A stretch of 64,000 nt of DNA. It comes from Rhodococcus sp. UNC23MFCrub1.1 (lineage in GTDB: Bacteria; Actinomycetota; Actinomycetes; Mycobacteriales; Mycobacteriaceae). Below the pieces are notes generated by a model. The model worked only from the letters and a program-made list of their open reading frames with translations, was not told where the DNA came from and did not search any database. Below are positions 1 to 7,572 of this stretch, in pieces; the stretch's first letter is position 1; each line of letters starts with the position of its first letter. Both the position numbers and the translations under genes were made by a program. The stretch lies in contig NZ_JMLQ01000001.1 in NCBI RefSeq assembly GCF_000686025.1, positions 62,001 to 126,000 on the forward strand, given 5' to 3'.

Positions 1-1
1 G

Positions 2-88
2 GCCGTCATCGTCGGTGCAGTTCTGCTCACGAGCACTCGCGCGCGCGGTCCGGGTGCCGACACGACACGGGCCCCGCACCTCGTGTGA
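2..88 (+). CDS. Possible 3' end of a membrane protein gene (partial)
   Basis: An open frame enters from the left edge and ends at a TGA inside the loop of the hairpin at 69-100. It encodes about 28 residues: a short hydrophobic run (AVIVGAVLL) followed by a basic and polar tail. That would suit the last membrane segment and cytoplasmic tail of a transporter. The visible part is too short to assign a family. The frame could also be chance, since stop codons are rare in such GC-rich DNA. Confidence 0.25.
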   Translation, partial: AVIVGAVLLTSTRARGPGADTTRAPHLV

Positions 89-100
89 GGTGCGGGGCCC
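69..100. terminator. Strong hairpin terminator after the ABC ATPase gene
   Basis: A perfect 14-bp inverted repeat (69-82 paired with 87-100) encloses a 4-base loop, and one more C-G pair can form outside it. It lies 12 bases beyond the stop codon of the minus-strand ATPase gene. There is no long T-tract, which is common for actinobacterial terminators. It may serve both strands if the gene entering from the left is real. Confidence 0.7.
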
Positions 101-112
101 GGGAGTCGAGCG

Positions 113-925
113 TCAGCGGCGCAGTTCGTGGGTGAGCGTCTCGAGCTCGTCGCCGCCGGCCATCTCCTTGGTGAGATCGTCGAGGCTGATCTCGTCGTAG
201 GAGCAGTCGAGCTTCTGGCGGCCACGGTTGAGCAGCACGAAGTGGTCACCGACCATGTACGCGTGGTGCGGGTTGTGCGTGATGAACACGACGCCGAAGC
301 CCTGCTCCTTGGCTGCCGAGATGTAGCGCAGCACCATGCCGGACTGCTTGACGCCCAGCGCGGCGGTCGGCTCGTCGAGGATGAGGACACGGGCGCCGAA
401 GAAGATGGCGCGGGCGATGGCCACACACTGGCGCTGACCGCCGGAGAGCGAGCCGATGGGGGCGTCCACGTCGGGCAGGTCGATGCCCATCTTGTGGAGT
501 TCCTCCTTGGTCGTCGCGCGCATCGCGGCGGCGTCGAGGGTGCGGAAGACACCCTTCTTCCGGAGCTCCTGGCCCAGGAAGAAGTTGCGCCACACGGGCA
601 TCAGGGACACGACGGCGAGGTCCTGGTAGACCGTCGCGATGCCCTTGTCGAGCGCGTCCTTGGGTGAGGAGAACTTGACCTCCTCGCCGTCGACGAGCAG
701 CTGGCCCTCGGTCTGCTGGTGCAGGCCGGCCATGATCTTGATGAGGGTCGACTTGCCGGCACCGTTGTCGCCGAGAACACCGGTGACCTCGCCGGCGCCG
801 ACGCGCAGGTTGATCCCGCCGAGGGCGATGATGTTGCCGTAGCTCTTGCCGACGTTCTTCAGCTCGATCAGCGGGGTCTTGCCGCCACTGTTCGATTCGA
901 GGGGAGTCTCGATGGTTGCACTCAT
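113..925 (-). CDS. Sugar ABC transporter ATP-binding protein (single-domain, FrcA-like)
   Basis: This is a 270-residue ATPase that powers uptake of a sugar or polyol through the permease encoded just upstream. It has Walker A (GDNGAGKST), a Q-loop (VYQDLAV), an LSGGQ signature (LSGGQRQCVAIARA), Walker B (VLILDEPTAAL) and the switch histidine (FITHNPHH). It has one nucleotide-binding domain, unlike the double-domain RbsA/XylG type at 17093. ATG 925 is preceded by AAAGGTGA, in which the TGA is the stop of the permease gene, so translation is probably coupled. No substrate-binding protein gene is next to this pair. The substrate is inferred to be an inositol because the promoter region shares an operator with the iol operon. 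Confidence 0.9.
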   Translation of the reverse strand: MSATIETPLESNSGGKTPLIELKNVGKSYGNIIALGGINLRVGAGEVTGVLGDNGAGKSTLIKIMAGLHQQTEGQLLVDGEEVKFSSPKDALDKGIATVYQDLAVVSLMPVWRNFFLGQELRKKGVFRTLDAAAMRATTKEELHKMGIDLPDVDAPIGSLSGGQRQCVAIARAIFFGARVLILDEPTAALGVKQSGMVLRYISAAKEQGFGVVFITHNPHHAYMVGDHFVLLNRGRQKLDCSYDEISLDDLTKEMAGGDELETLTHELRR

Positions 926-933
926 GTCAGGTG

Positions 934-1992
934 TCACCTTTTCGCAGCGTAGGAACGGAAGCTGTTGTTGGCGATGACGGCGAAGAGCAGCATCGCACCG
1001 AGGAAGAACTTGAACCAATCCGGGTTCCAGCCGGCGTAGACGATGCCCTGGTTGGTCATACCGAAGATGAAGGCGCCGATGGCCGCACCGATGGCGGTAC
1101 CGAAACCTCCGGTGAGCAGGCAGCCACCGATGACCGCGGCGATGATGTAGAGGAACTCGTTGCCGACACCCTGGCCGGACTGGACGGTGTTGAAGGCGAA
1201 GAGCAGGTGCATGCCGACGAACCAGGCGCAGAAGCCGACGAACATGAACATGCCGATCTTGACCTTGGTCACCGGCACACCGATGGCGCGAGCCGAGTCC
1301 TGGTTGCCGCCGACCGCGAAGATCCAGTTGCCGACGCGCGTCTTCATCAGCACGTAGGTGGTGATGAGCGTGAAGACGAGCCACCACAGGACGGTGATGC
1401 GGACCGAGACACCGAAGACCGAGAACGACGAGGCGAAGACCTTCTTGGCGGACTCGAACCCGTCCATGTCGGAGATGGACTGCGTCGCGACCTGGCCGGT
1501 GACGAGCTTGGTCACCGCGAGGTTGATGCCCGTCAACATCAGGAACGAGGACAGGGTGATGAGGAACGACGGGATCTTCGTCTTCATCACCAGGTACCCG
1601 TTGAGGAATCCCACCCCCAGTGCCAGCACCAGGGCGAGGACCGAGCCGATCCACACGTTGAGGTGGAGGTTGTAGGCCAGCATGGACGCGGCGATCGAGG
1701 AGAACGTCACCGCCACACCGGTCGACAGGTCGAACTCGCCGCCGATCATGAGGACCGACACGCCGCACGCCATGATGCCGATGGTCGACGAGGCGTACAG
1801 CACGGTGGCCAGGGCCTCGGGGCTCCGGAACGGCGGGGCGACGATGGCGAAGAACACGAAGATGATGACGGCGCCGAAGAGGGCACCGATCTCCGGACGG
1901 ACCAGCAGACGCTGGAACGGCTTCTGCTTCTTCACCCGCTCGTCGGTCACGACGGTATGCGTGGCGAGATCGAGATCTGCCTGAGTGGACAT
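934..1992 (-). CDS. Sugar ABC transporter permease (RbsC/FrcC-like)
   Basis: This 352-residue protein has about 8-10 hydrophobic segments of the BPD_transp_2 type and forms the membrane channel for the ATPase encoded 8 bp downstream. The family signature GGEFDLSTG and the later GGCLLTGGFGTAIGAAIGA segment are visible. ATG 1992 was chosen because AAGGAAG sits about 6 bases upstream; more upstream starts would run into the promoter and operator at 2117-2138. A long cytoplasmic N-terminus (about 30 residues) precedes the first membrane segment. The gene starts the transcript of the ABC pair, and the dehydrogenase gene upstream on the same strand appears to be a separate unit. Confidence 0.88.
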   Translation of the reverse strand: MSTQADLDLATHTVVTDERVKKQKPFQRLLVRPEIGALFGAVIIFVFFAIVAPPFRSPEALATVLYASSTIGIMACGVSVLMIGGEFDLSTGVAVTFSSIAASMLAYNLHLNVWIGSVLALVLALGVGFLNGYLVMKTKIPSFLITLSSFLMLTGINLAVTKLVTGQVATQSISDMDGFESAKKVFASSFSVFGVSVRITVLWWLVFTLITTYVLMKTRVGNWIFAVGGNQDSARAIGVPVTKVKIGMFMFVGFCAWFVGMHLLFAFNTVQSGQGVGNEFLYIIAAVIGGCLLTGGFGTAIGAAIGAFIFGMTNQGIVYAGWNPDWFKFFLGAMLLFAVIANNSFRSYAAKR

Positions 1993-2116
1993 GGACTTCC
2001 TTACCTGACGGGGGATTCTCTGCGCTGGCGGAGCATTCGTTCGGATGACACTCCGTGAGGGAGGCGAGCGGCGAACGTTCCGTGTGATGTCGATGTAATA
2101 CGCATCACAGCCATAA

Positions 2117-2138
2117 GTCAATACTTTGTTCGGACATT
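2117..2138 (-). promoter_or_regulatory. IolR-like operator overlapping the promoter of the ABC genes
   Basis: On the minus strand this 22-bp element matches 19 of 22 positions of the element at 6457-6478 in front of iolC. It contains TGTCCGAACA, one mismatch from the KGWCHTRACA motif I recall for C. glutamicum IolR, and ends in TTGAC. A -35-like TTGACT has a TTACAT 17 bp downstream. This indicates co-regulation of the transporter with the iol operon, probably by the GntR repressor at 5627-6364. A second ATGTCCG copy lies about 20 bp further upstream. Confidence 0.6.
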
Positions 2139-2161
2139 AGGACTGCAGCCGGACATACCCG

Positions 2162-3343
2162 CTAGAGCGTGACCCACCTTCCCGACTCCACCGACTCCGT
2201 CATCGCGTCCAGCACCGAGGCGCTGCGGACAGCATCCCGCACGGTCGCGCCGACGGAGGCGTTCTCGGCGATCGACTGCAGGAAGCGCGCCGCCTCGACC
2301 ACCTTCAGGTCGTCGTACCCCATCGCGGACGCGGACCCCGGCTGGAAGACGCCGTACTCGCCCGCTCCCGGACCGACGAAGAGCGTCGACTGCGGCTGAT
2401 CCTGATACAGCGGCTGATCCTCGCCGGCCGCCCGCAGGCCCAGCTGCAGCTCCCCCATCCGACGGAAGTCCCACGAGACCGAGCCCTTGGTCCCGTGGAT
2501 CTCGAATCCGTAGGAGTTCTGGTCACCCACCGCCACGCGGCTGGCCTCGAGGACGCACCGGGCGCCGGTCGCCATGCGCAGCTGCGCGGACACGAAGTCC
2601 TCGTTCTCCACCGGGCCCTGCTCACCGCCCGAGGCGCGCATGTGGCCGCTGGTCACCCCCGTCGGCTTGGCACGCTGCGGGATGAAGACGGCGGTGTCCG
2701 CCACCAGCGAGGCGATCTCGCCGAGCAGGTACCAGATCAGATCCGCGCCGTGGGACGCCAGATCGCCGAGCACGCCGCTACCGCCACGCTCACGCTCGAA
2801 ACGCCAGCTCAGTGCGCCGTCCGGGTGGGCCGCGTAGTCACTGAAGAACCGGAAGCGTGCATGTGTCACGTCGCCCAGTTCGCCGGACGCGATGATGCCG
2901 CGCGCCTGCTCCACGGCCGGTGCATTGCGGTAGTTGAAGCCCACTGCCGTCTGCACGCCTGCCTTCTCCGCGGCGATCGCCACTGCGCGGGCATCGTCCG
3001 CCGACAGTCCCACGGGCTTCTCGATCCAGAGGTGCTTCCCGGCCTCGGCCACCGCGACGCCCATCTCCCGGTGCAGGAAGTTCGGCGACGTCACCGACAC
3101 GGCACCGATGGACGGGTCGGCCACGACGTCGCGCCACGACTCGGTGGACGAGCCGAAGCCGAACTGCTCGGCAGCCTCGGCGGCGCGGCCGGGCACCTCG
3201 TCGGCCACGGTCGCGAGAACGGGCAGGGGTCGGAGCGCGGGGTAGTGGTGGCGCACGCGGCTGTAGGCCTGCGTGTGGACGCGGCCCATCCAGCCGAAGC
3301 CGACGACGGCGACAGGCAGAGTGGTGAGGCGAGGGTCGGACAT
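2162..3343 (-). CDS. Gfo/Idh/MocA-family NAD(P)-dependent oxidoreductase, probable inositol/sugar dehydrogenase
   Basis: This is a 393-residue two-domain dehydrogenase. The N-terminal Rossmann fold begins VAVVGFGWMGR, and the family's EKP motif is present as WIEKPVGLSADDAR, with the Lys expected to take part in catalysis. The C-terminal alpha/beta domain follows (SDYAAHPDGALSWR, GDLASHGADL). ATG 3343 has TGGAG about 9 bases upstream. It is transcribed away from the LacI regulator at 3516, and their shared spacer holds two matching operator-like sites. Its place beside iol and sugar-transport genes makes an inositol or inositol-derived substrate likely. It could be the iolG-type enzyme missing from the iol operon, but the family is too broad to be sure. 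Confidence 0.82.
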   Translation of the reverse strand: MSDPRLTTLPVAVVGFGWMGRVHTQAYSRVRHHYPALRPLPVLATVADEVPGRAAEAAEQFGFGSSTESWRDVVADPSIGAVSVTSPNFLHREMGVAVAEAGKHLWIEKPVGLSADDARAVAIAAEKAGVQTAVGFNYRNAPAVEQARGIIASGELGDVTHARFRFFSDYAAHPDGALSWRFERERGGSGVLGDLASHGADLIWYLLGEIASLVADTAVFIPQRAKPTGVTSGHMRASGGEQGPVENEDFVSAQLRMATGARCVLEASRVAVGDQNSYGFEIHGTKGSVSWDFRRMGELQLGLRAAGEDQPLYQDQPQSTLFVGPGAGEYGVFQPGSASAMGYDDLKVVEAARFLQSIAENASVGATVRDAVRSASVLDAMTESVESGRWVTL

Positions 3344-3368
3344 GGGTGCACTCCAGACGAGGGGGTGG

Positions 3369-3382
3369 TTGGACCGTTCCAA
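3369..3382. promoter_or_regulatory. Putative LacI-family operator 1 (TTGGACCGTTCCAA)
   Basis: A 14-bp near-palindrome with a CG centre, typical of LacI/GalR operators. It shares the pattern TTGG-NN-CG-N-TCCAA with the site at 3468-3481 in the same divergent spacer. It lies 26 bp upstream of the dehydrogenase start. A separate perfect 6-bp inverted repeat (AGACTG-TCCG-CAGTCT, 3388-3403) follows it. Confidence 0.5.
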
Positions 3383-3467
3383 ACGGTAGACTGTCCGCAG
3401 TCTGCCCGTCGCTCGATCGCGCTGTCAACGCTCTTCCGTTCACCGCGTCCGTCCCGCTAGGCTGCGT

Positions 3468-3481
3468 TTGGCACGGTCCAA
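3468..3481. promoter_or_regulatory. Putative LacI-family operator 2 (TTGGCACGGTCCAA)
   Basis: This is the second copy of the TTGG-NN-CG-N-TCCAA pattern, 34 bp before the GTG start of the LacI gene. The pair suggests autoregulation plus control of the divergent dehydrogenase gene. Confidence 0.45.
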
Positions 3482-3515
3482 CTCGGCGGGGCCGCCTCAC
3501 CGGACGGAGCGAGCC

Positions 3516-4535
3516 GTGACGAACATCGAGCGGCCACCCACGATCCGCACCGTGGCCGAACGCGCCGGCGTGTCCAAGTCGCTCGTCTCCCTGGTCCTGC
3601 ACGACTCCCCCAACGTCAGCGACGAGAAGCGCGCGGCCGTGCACGCAGCCATCGACGAGCTGGGGTACCGGCCGAACCTGTCGGCTCGCAACCTGTCCCG
3701 GCAACGGACGGACATCGTCGGGGTCCTCATCAACGACCTCCGCAACCCGTGGTTCGTGGACTGCCTCGAGGGCATGGCCCCGGTGCTCGAGGCACACGGG
3801 CTGACCATGATGCTCGGCGACGGTCGAGCCGACCGGAGCGGGGACGACACCGTCGTCCGCAAGTTCACCGAACTGCGACTCGACGCGCTCGTCCTGGTCG
3901 GCACCCGGTCACCCACTCCCCTGGTCGCCGATGCCGCGACGTCCATGCCGACGGTGATCGTCGCGAGCCGCGACCTCGAACTCCCCCGCGCGGACGTCGT
4001 GGCCAACGACGACACCGCGGGATCCGCGCTGGCGGTGGCGCATCTCGCGGAACTGGGTCACTGCCGGATCGCCCACGTGGCCGGGTCGTTCGGCGCCGTG
4101 TCCGCTCTGCGCGCCGACAGCTACCGCGCCGCGATGGCGTCGCGCGGTCTGGACACCGACGGCCTCGTCGAAGCGTGCGACCTCACCGAGGACGGTGGAT
4201 ACGACGCCGCCCGGAGACTCCTCGCCCGCACCCCCCGCCCGACCGCCGTGTACGCGGTGAACGACATCGCCGCGGTCGGTGTCATGACGGCCTGTCAGGA
4301 AGCGGGACTGGCCGTGCCGCAGGACATCTCGATCGTCGGATACGACAACACCTCCATCGCACAACTGCGCCACGTCTCCCTGACGTCGGTGGACAACGCC
4401 AGCGCGTCGGTCGGTCGCCGGGCCGCAGCGGCGGTGATCGACCGGATCGCTCGTCCGACGGCAGCCGGCACCCTCGACCTCATCGCGCCGACACTGCAGG
4501 TGCGCGGAAGCACGGCACCGCCGGCCGACACGTAG
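3516..4535 (+). CDS. LacI-family transcriptional regulator
   Basis: A 339-residue repressor-type regulator. The N-terminal helix-turn-helix is clear (TIRTVAERAGVSKSLVSLVLH), followed by the hinge motif (LGYRPNLSARNLSRQ) and a periplasmic-binding-like sensor domain (IVGVLINDLRNPWF, then VYAVNDIAAVGVM and DISIVGYDNTSIA). GTG 3516 is chosen because GGAG sits 6-7 bases upstream and the protein then begins right before the HTH. A TTG 48 bases earlier has no such site and overlaps operator 2. It probably controls the divergent dehydrogenase gene and itself. The effector is unknown. Confidence 0.88.
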   Translation: MTNIERPPTIRTVAERAGVSKSLVSLVLHDSPNVSDEKRAAVHAAIDELGYRPNLSARNLSRQRTDIVGVLINDLRNPWFVDCLEGMAPVLEAHGLTMMLGDGRADRSGDDTVVRKFTELRLDALVLVGTRSPTPLVADAATSMPTVIVASRDLELPRADVVANDDTAGSALAVAHLAELGHCRIAHVAGSFGAVSALRADSYRAAMASRGLDTDGLVEACDLTEDGGYDAARRLLARTPRPTAVYAVNDIAAVGVMTACQEAGLAVPQDISIVGYDNTSIAQLRHVSLTSVDNASASVGRRAAAAVIDRIARPTAAGTLDLIAPTLQVRGSTAPPADT

Positions 4536-4560
4536 CTCCCCACGCGGCCTCCCGGGTGAC

Positions 4561-4579
4561 TTAGGGTACCCCTACCTCC
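4561..4579 (+). promoter_or_regulatory. Weak DtxR/IdeR-like iron box
   Basis: The stretch starts TTAGGGTACCCCTACC and matches about 12 of 19 positions of the IdeR consensus as I remember it, including TTAGG at one end and ACCT at the other. It lies 38 bp before the start of an iron-siderophore-type binding lipoprotein, which is where such a box would be expected. The match is modest and overlaps a hairpin arm. Confidence 0.35.
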
Positions 4580-4615
4580 GCGGTCTCCGGAGGCATCGCG
4601 AGCAGCAGGGGTACC
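4565..4615 (+). promoter_or_regulatory. Nested leader hairpin that covers the ribosome binding site
   Basis: GGTACCCCT (4565-4573) is the exact reverse complement of AGGGGTACC (4607-4615). Inside it, CCTCCG (4575-4580) pairs with CGGAGG (4588-4593). The outer arm contains the AGGGG that serves as ribosome binding site for ATG 4618, so a transcript starting upstream could hide its own start site. Whether it acts in RNA or merely reflects a DNA operator cannot be told from sequence. Confidence 0.4.
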
Positions 4616-4617
4616 GC

Positions 4618-5616
4618 ATGCGCAGCACGACATCACGACGATTCGCCACGGCCGTCGCCGTTCTGACACTCCTCACGGCGGCCGGGTGCAGCAGTGATCA
4701 GGCGTCCGACGCGGTGCCCGACAGCGACGCCCCGACGGGCACAGTGACCATCGAGCACGCACTGGGCTCCACCGCGATCGACCGCGCCGAACTCGGGTCC
4801 GACCCTCGCATCGTCGCCCTCACCGCTCCGGCCGTGGACGCCGCGCTCGCCCTGGGGGTGCAGCCGGTGGCCTTCGCCTCGGACACGACCGGGGCACCGG
4901 ACGGCCGCTATCCCTGGCAGTCGGAGCTGGCGGCGGACGTACCGCTCATTCCCGTCCCCGTCGAGGGCACCCTCCCCATCGAGGAGATCGCCTCGTACGC
5001 ACCGGATCTCATCCTCGCCGACTTCGCCGCGTCGACACCGACCCAGTACGAGCAGTTGACCGCACTGGCCCCGACCATTCCCGTCATCGGCGACACGGTC
5101 TCGCCCTACGACGCGCTGACGCGCGCGCTGGGCACGGCGCTCGGCCGCGAGGACGACGCCGACGCGGTGATCGCGCGGACGCGGACCGCCCTCGCCGATG
5201 CCGCCGCGGAGCTGCCCGGACTGGCGGGGAGGACGGCGCTGCTGTCGCAGTACATCCCGGCCACCCAGCAGCTCGTCGTGGTGGCCGATCCCGACGACGG
5301 CGCCTCGGCGTTCTACCAGGAACTGGGGATGACGCTGCCGGCCGTCGGCCTGCCCGCCACGGCCGGCAACCGGCTCGTCGTCGGGCCCGAACGCGTCGAC
5401 GTCCTGAACTCCGACCTGGTGATCATCCTCGTGAACGGCGGTACCGCCGCCGATCTCGAGGCACTGCCCGGCTGGGCTGATCTACCCTCGGTGCGCTCGG
5501 GCGGCATGCTGATCACGGACTACGCGACCATCATCGCGCTGAACACACCGTCACCGGCGTCGCTGACGTACGCGCTGGAGAAGGTTCGGCCGACACTCCG
5601 GTCGATCGCAGGCTGA
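4618..5616 (+). CDS. Iron-siderophore ABC transporter substrate-binding lipoprotein (FecB/FhuD-like)
   Basis: This 332-residue exported lipoprotein has an RR-containing signal peptide and a lipobox ending LTAAGC, which puts the lipid-modified Cys at residue 24. The mature part follows the type-III binding-protein pattern: DPRIVALTAPAVDAALALGVQPVAFA, an EEIASYAPDLIL segment, a long linking helix, and a C-terminal lobe (ALEALPGWADLPSVRSG). Proteins of this kind capture ferric siderophores or heme for an ABC importer. No permease or ATPase partner is nearby, so it is a solo binding protein. A weak iron box and a leader hairpin precede it. The ligand is unknown. Confidence 0.85.
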   Translation: MRSTTSRRFATAVAVLTLLTAAGCSSDQASDAVPDSDAPTGTVTIEHALGSTAIDRAELGSDPRIVALTAPAVDAALALGVQPVAFASDTTGAPDGRYPWQSELAADVPLIPVPVEGTLPIEEIASYAPDLILADFAASTPTQYEQLTALAPTIPVIGDTVSPYDALTRALGTALGREDDADAVIARTRTALADAAAELPGLAGRTALLSQYIPATQQLVVVADPDDGASAFYQELGMTLPAVGLPATAGNRLVVGPERVDVLNSDLVIILVNGGTAADLEALPGWADLPSVRSGGMLITDYATIIALNTPSPASLTYALEKVRPTLRSIAG

Positions 5617-5626
5617 CGCCTCCGGG

Positions 5627-6364
5627 TCAGCGGTCGACGAGGGTCGTGTCGAAGTAGTACCGCGACGCGCGGTACACGTGCGACCCGTACTCGACCACCT
5701 TGCCGGAGTCGTCGAACGCCGTTCGGTGCATGGTGAGCAGCGGCGCCTTCGGCTTCTCGTCCAGCAGGTGCGCCTCGTCGCGATCGGCCGCCTTCGCCCC
5801 GATGCGCTGGCGAGCGAGGCGGATGTGGACTCCCTTGGTGCGAAGCGACTGGTACAGGCCGTGCGCCTCGAGCTCGGCGGGCTCCGGCGCCACGTCGACG
5901 GGCATGTAGTTGATCATCAGCGCGAGCGGTTCACCCTTGGTCAGTCGCAGACGCCGCACGGTGACCACCTCGGACTCCGGCCCGATGTTGAGCTCGCGCG
6001 CCACGTCCTCGGTGGGCAGCCCGACCGAGTACTCGAGCAACTTCGTCGTCGGGTCCTGGCCGGCGCGCGCCAGGTCGTCGAAGAGGCTGGTGAGCTCCAC
6101 CGGTCGATGCACCGGGCTCTGCACCACCTGTGTGCCGACGCCACGCTTGCGCACCAGCAGCCCCTTGTCCACCAGTTCCTGGATGGCCCGACGCGTGGTC
6201 GGCCTCGACAGGTTCAGGCGCTTCGCGAGGGCGAGCTCGTTCTCGAAGCGGTCACCCGGGGCCAGACTGCCGCCGAGGATCGCGCCCTCGATGGCCTGCG
6301 CGAGTTGGTAGTAGAGCGGAACGGGACTCGACCTGTCGAGCTCCACGGCGAGCGGTTGACTCAC
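5627..6364 (-). CDS. GntR-family regulator with UTRA domain, probable iol repressor (IolR-like)
   Basis: This 245-residue regulator has an N-terminal winged helix (PLYYQLAQAIEGAIL, then LAKRLNLSRPTTRRAIQELVDKG) and a C-terminal UTRA/HutC ligand domain ending in VYRASRYYFDTTLV. GTG 6364 was chosen for the GGAG about 8 bases upstream and because it opens the protein just before the DNA-binding domain; the longer frame has no such support. It is divergent from iolC, with an IolR-like operator in the spacer. It most likely represses the iol operon and the ABC genes at 113-1992, and is released by an inositol breakdown intermediate. Confidence 0.87.
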   Translation of the reverse strand: MSQPLAVELDRSSPVPLYYQLAQAIEGAILGGSLAPGDRFENELALAKRLNLSRPTTRRAIQELVDKGLLVRKRGVGTQVVQSPVHRPVELTSLFDDLARAGQDPTTKLLEYSVGLPTEDVARELNIGPESEVVTVRRLRLTKGEPLALMINYMPVDVAPEPAELEAHGLYQSLRTKGVHIRLARQRIGAKAADRDEAHLLDEKPKAPLLTMHRTAFDDSGKVVEYGSHVYRASRYYFDTTLVDR

Positions 6365-6456
6365 GTACCAGCTCCGATCCGAAACTAGGCGGGTGTGCGG
6401 GCGGGCTGCCCGAGAACAGAGTGTAAGTGACCGTGCGCAATATGACGGCAAGTTAG

Positions 6457-6478
6457 AATGTCAGGACAAACTATTGAC
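6457..6478 (+). promoter_or_regulatory. IolR-like operator and -35 region of the iol operon
   Basis: The element contains TGTCAGGACA, whose complement TGTCCTGACA fits KGWCHTRACA at every position, and it runs into a consensus TTGACA (6474-6479). It shares 19 of 22 bases with the element at 2117-2138. A repressor bound here would block RNA polymerase. No convincing -10 hexamer is visible 17 bp downstream. The site lies 60 bp before the chosen iolC start. Confidence 0.65.
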
Positions 6479-6537
6479 AGGTTGGTGTGGCGCGGAGCAC
6501 AGTGATACCGGCCCCCACGCACACGCCCCGAGTATCG

Positions 6538-7572
6538 ATGGAGCAGACCTTGACCACAGTGAACAACACCGGCCCCACCGGTGATGCACGTTTCGACGTG
6601 CTCGCCATCGGACGCAGCGGAGTCGACATCTATCCCCTGCAGGTCGGTGTGGGCCTCGAGGACGTCGAGACGTTCGGCAAGTTCCTCGGTGGCAGCGCCG
6701 CCAACGTCACCGTCGCCGCCGCGCGACTCGGGCGCCGCACCGCGCTGATCTCCGGCGCGGGCGACGATCCGTTCGGCCGCTTCGTGCGCGCCGAGCTCGC
6801 CCGCCTCGGCGTCGACAACCGCTACGTCGTGGTCGACGGCCAGTACGCCACCCCGGTCACGTTCTGCGAGATCTTCCCGCCGGACGACTTCCCGCTGTAC
6901 TTCTACCGCAAGCCCACCGCGCCGGACCTGCAGGTGCGCCCCGAGGACATCGACACCGAGGCCGTCCGGAGCGCCGCTCTGTACTGGTCGACGGTCACCG
7001 GTCTGTCCGAGGAGCCCTCGCGCAGTGCACACTTCACCGCCTGGGAGGCGCGTGGACGCGCTCCGTTGACAGTGCTCGACCTCGACTACCGGCCCATGTT
7101 CTGGGAGAGCCCCGCCGCCGCGACCGAGCAGGTCCAGCGCGCACTGCGACACGTCACGGTGGCCGTCGGCAACCGTGAGGAGTGCGAGGTCGCCGTCGGC
7201 GAGACCGAGCCCGACCGGGCCGCCGACGCGCTGCTCGACATGGGGGTGGAACTGGCGATCGTCAAGCAGGGCCCCAAGGGCGTACTGGGCAAGACGCGCA
7301 CCGAGCGCGTGGAGGTGCCGCCGAACTTCGTCGACGTCGTCAACGGACTCGGTGCCGGCGACAGCTTCGGTGGATCGCTGTGCCACGGACTGCTGTCCGG
7401 ATGGCCACTCGAGAAGATCCTTCGCCACGCCAACGCGGCCGGCGCCATCGTCGCGTCGCGCCTCGAATGCTCCACCGCCATGCCCACCGCCGACGAGGTC
7501 GCCGCCCTCGCCGAGTCCGCGGTCACCGCACCGGGTTCCGATCTCGCCGATTCCGAGGAAGCACATGTCTGA
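6538..7572 (+). CDS. iolC: 5-dehydro-2-deoxygluconokinase
   Basis: This 344-residue PfkB/ribokinase-family enzyme phosphorylates 5-dehydro-2-deoxygluconate in myo-inositol breakdown. Both family signatures are present: GKFLGGSAANVTVAAARLG near residues 48-66 and NGLGAGDSFGG with the catalytic Asp at 275. A GTG at 6487 is excluded because it lies inside the promoter. ATG 6538 is used here; TTG 6550 is an alternative with a better-spaced GGAG. It is the first gene of the operon iolC - aldolase - iolB - iolD, and its end overlaps the aldolase gene by 8 bp. Confidence 0.92.
   Translation: MEQTLTTVNNTGPTGDARFDVLAIGRSGVDIYPLQVGVGLEDVETFGKFLGGSAANVTVAAARLGRRTALISGAGDDPFGRFVRAELARLGVDNRYVVVDGQYATPVTFCEIFPPDDFPLYFYRKPTAPDLQVRPEDIDTEAVRSAALYWSTVTGLSEEPSRSAHFTAWEARGRAPLTVLDLDYRPMFWESPAAATEQVQRALRHVTVAVGNREECEVAVGETEPDRAADALLDMGVELAIVKQGPKGVLGKTRTERVEVPPNFVDVVNGLGAGDSFGGSLCHGLLSGWPLEKILRHANAAGAIVASRLECSTAMPTADEVAALAESAVTAPGSDLADSEEAHV

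Noticed and set aside
2162-3343. Naming the Gfo/Idh/MocA gene iolG.
   Set aside because: The family is broad and the gene has its own LacI-type regulation outside the iol operon. The name would go beyond what the sequence shows.
6487-6537. GTG 6487 as the start of iolC.
   Set aside because: It would begin 8 bases after the -35 hexamer, inside the promoter, so it could not be on a transcript from that promoter.
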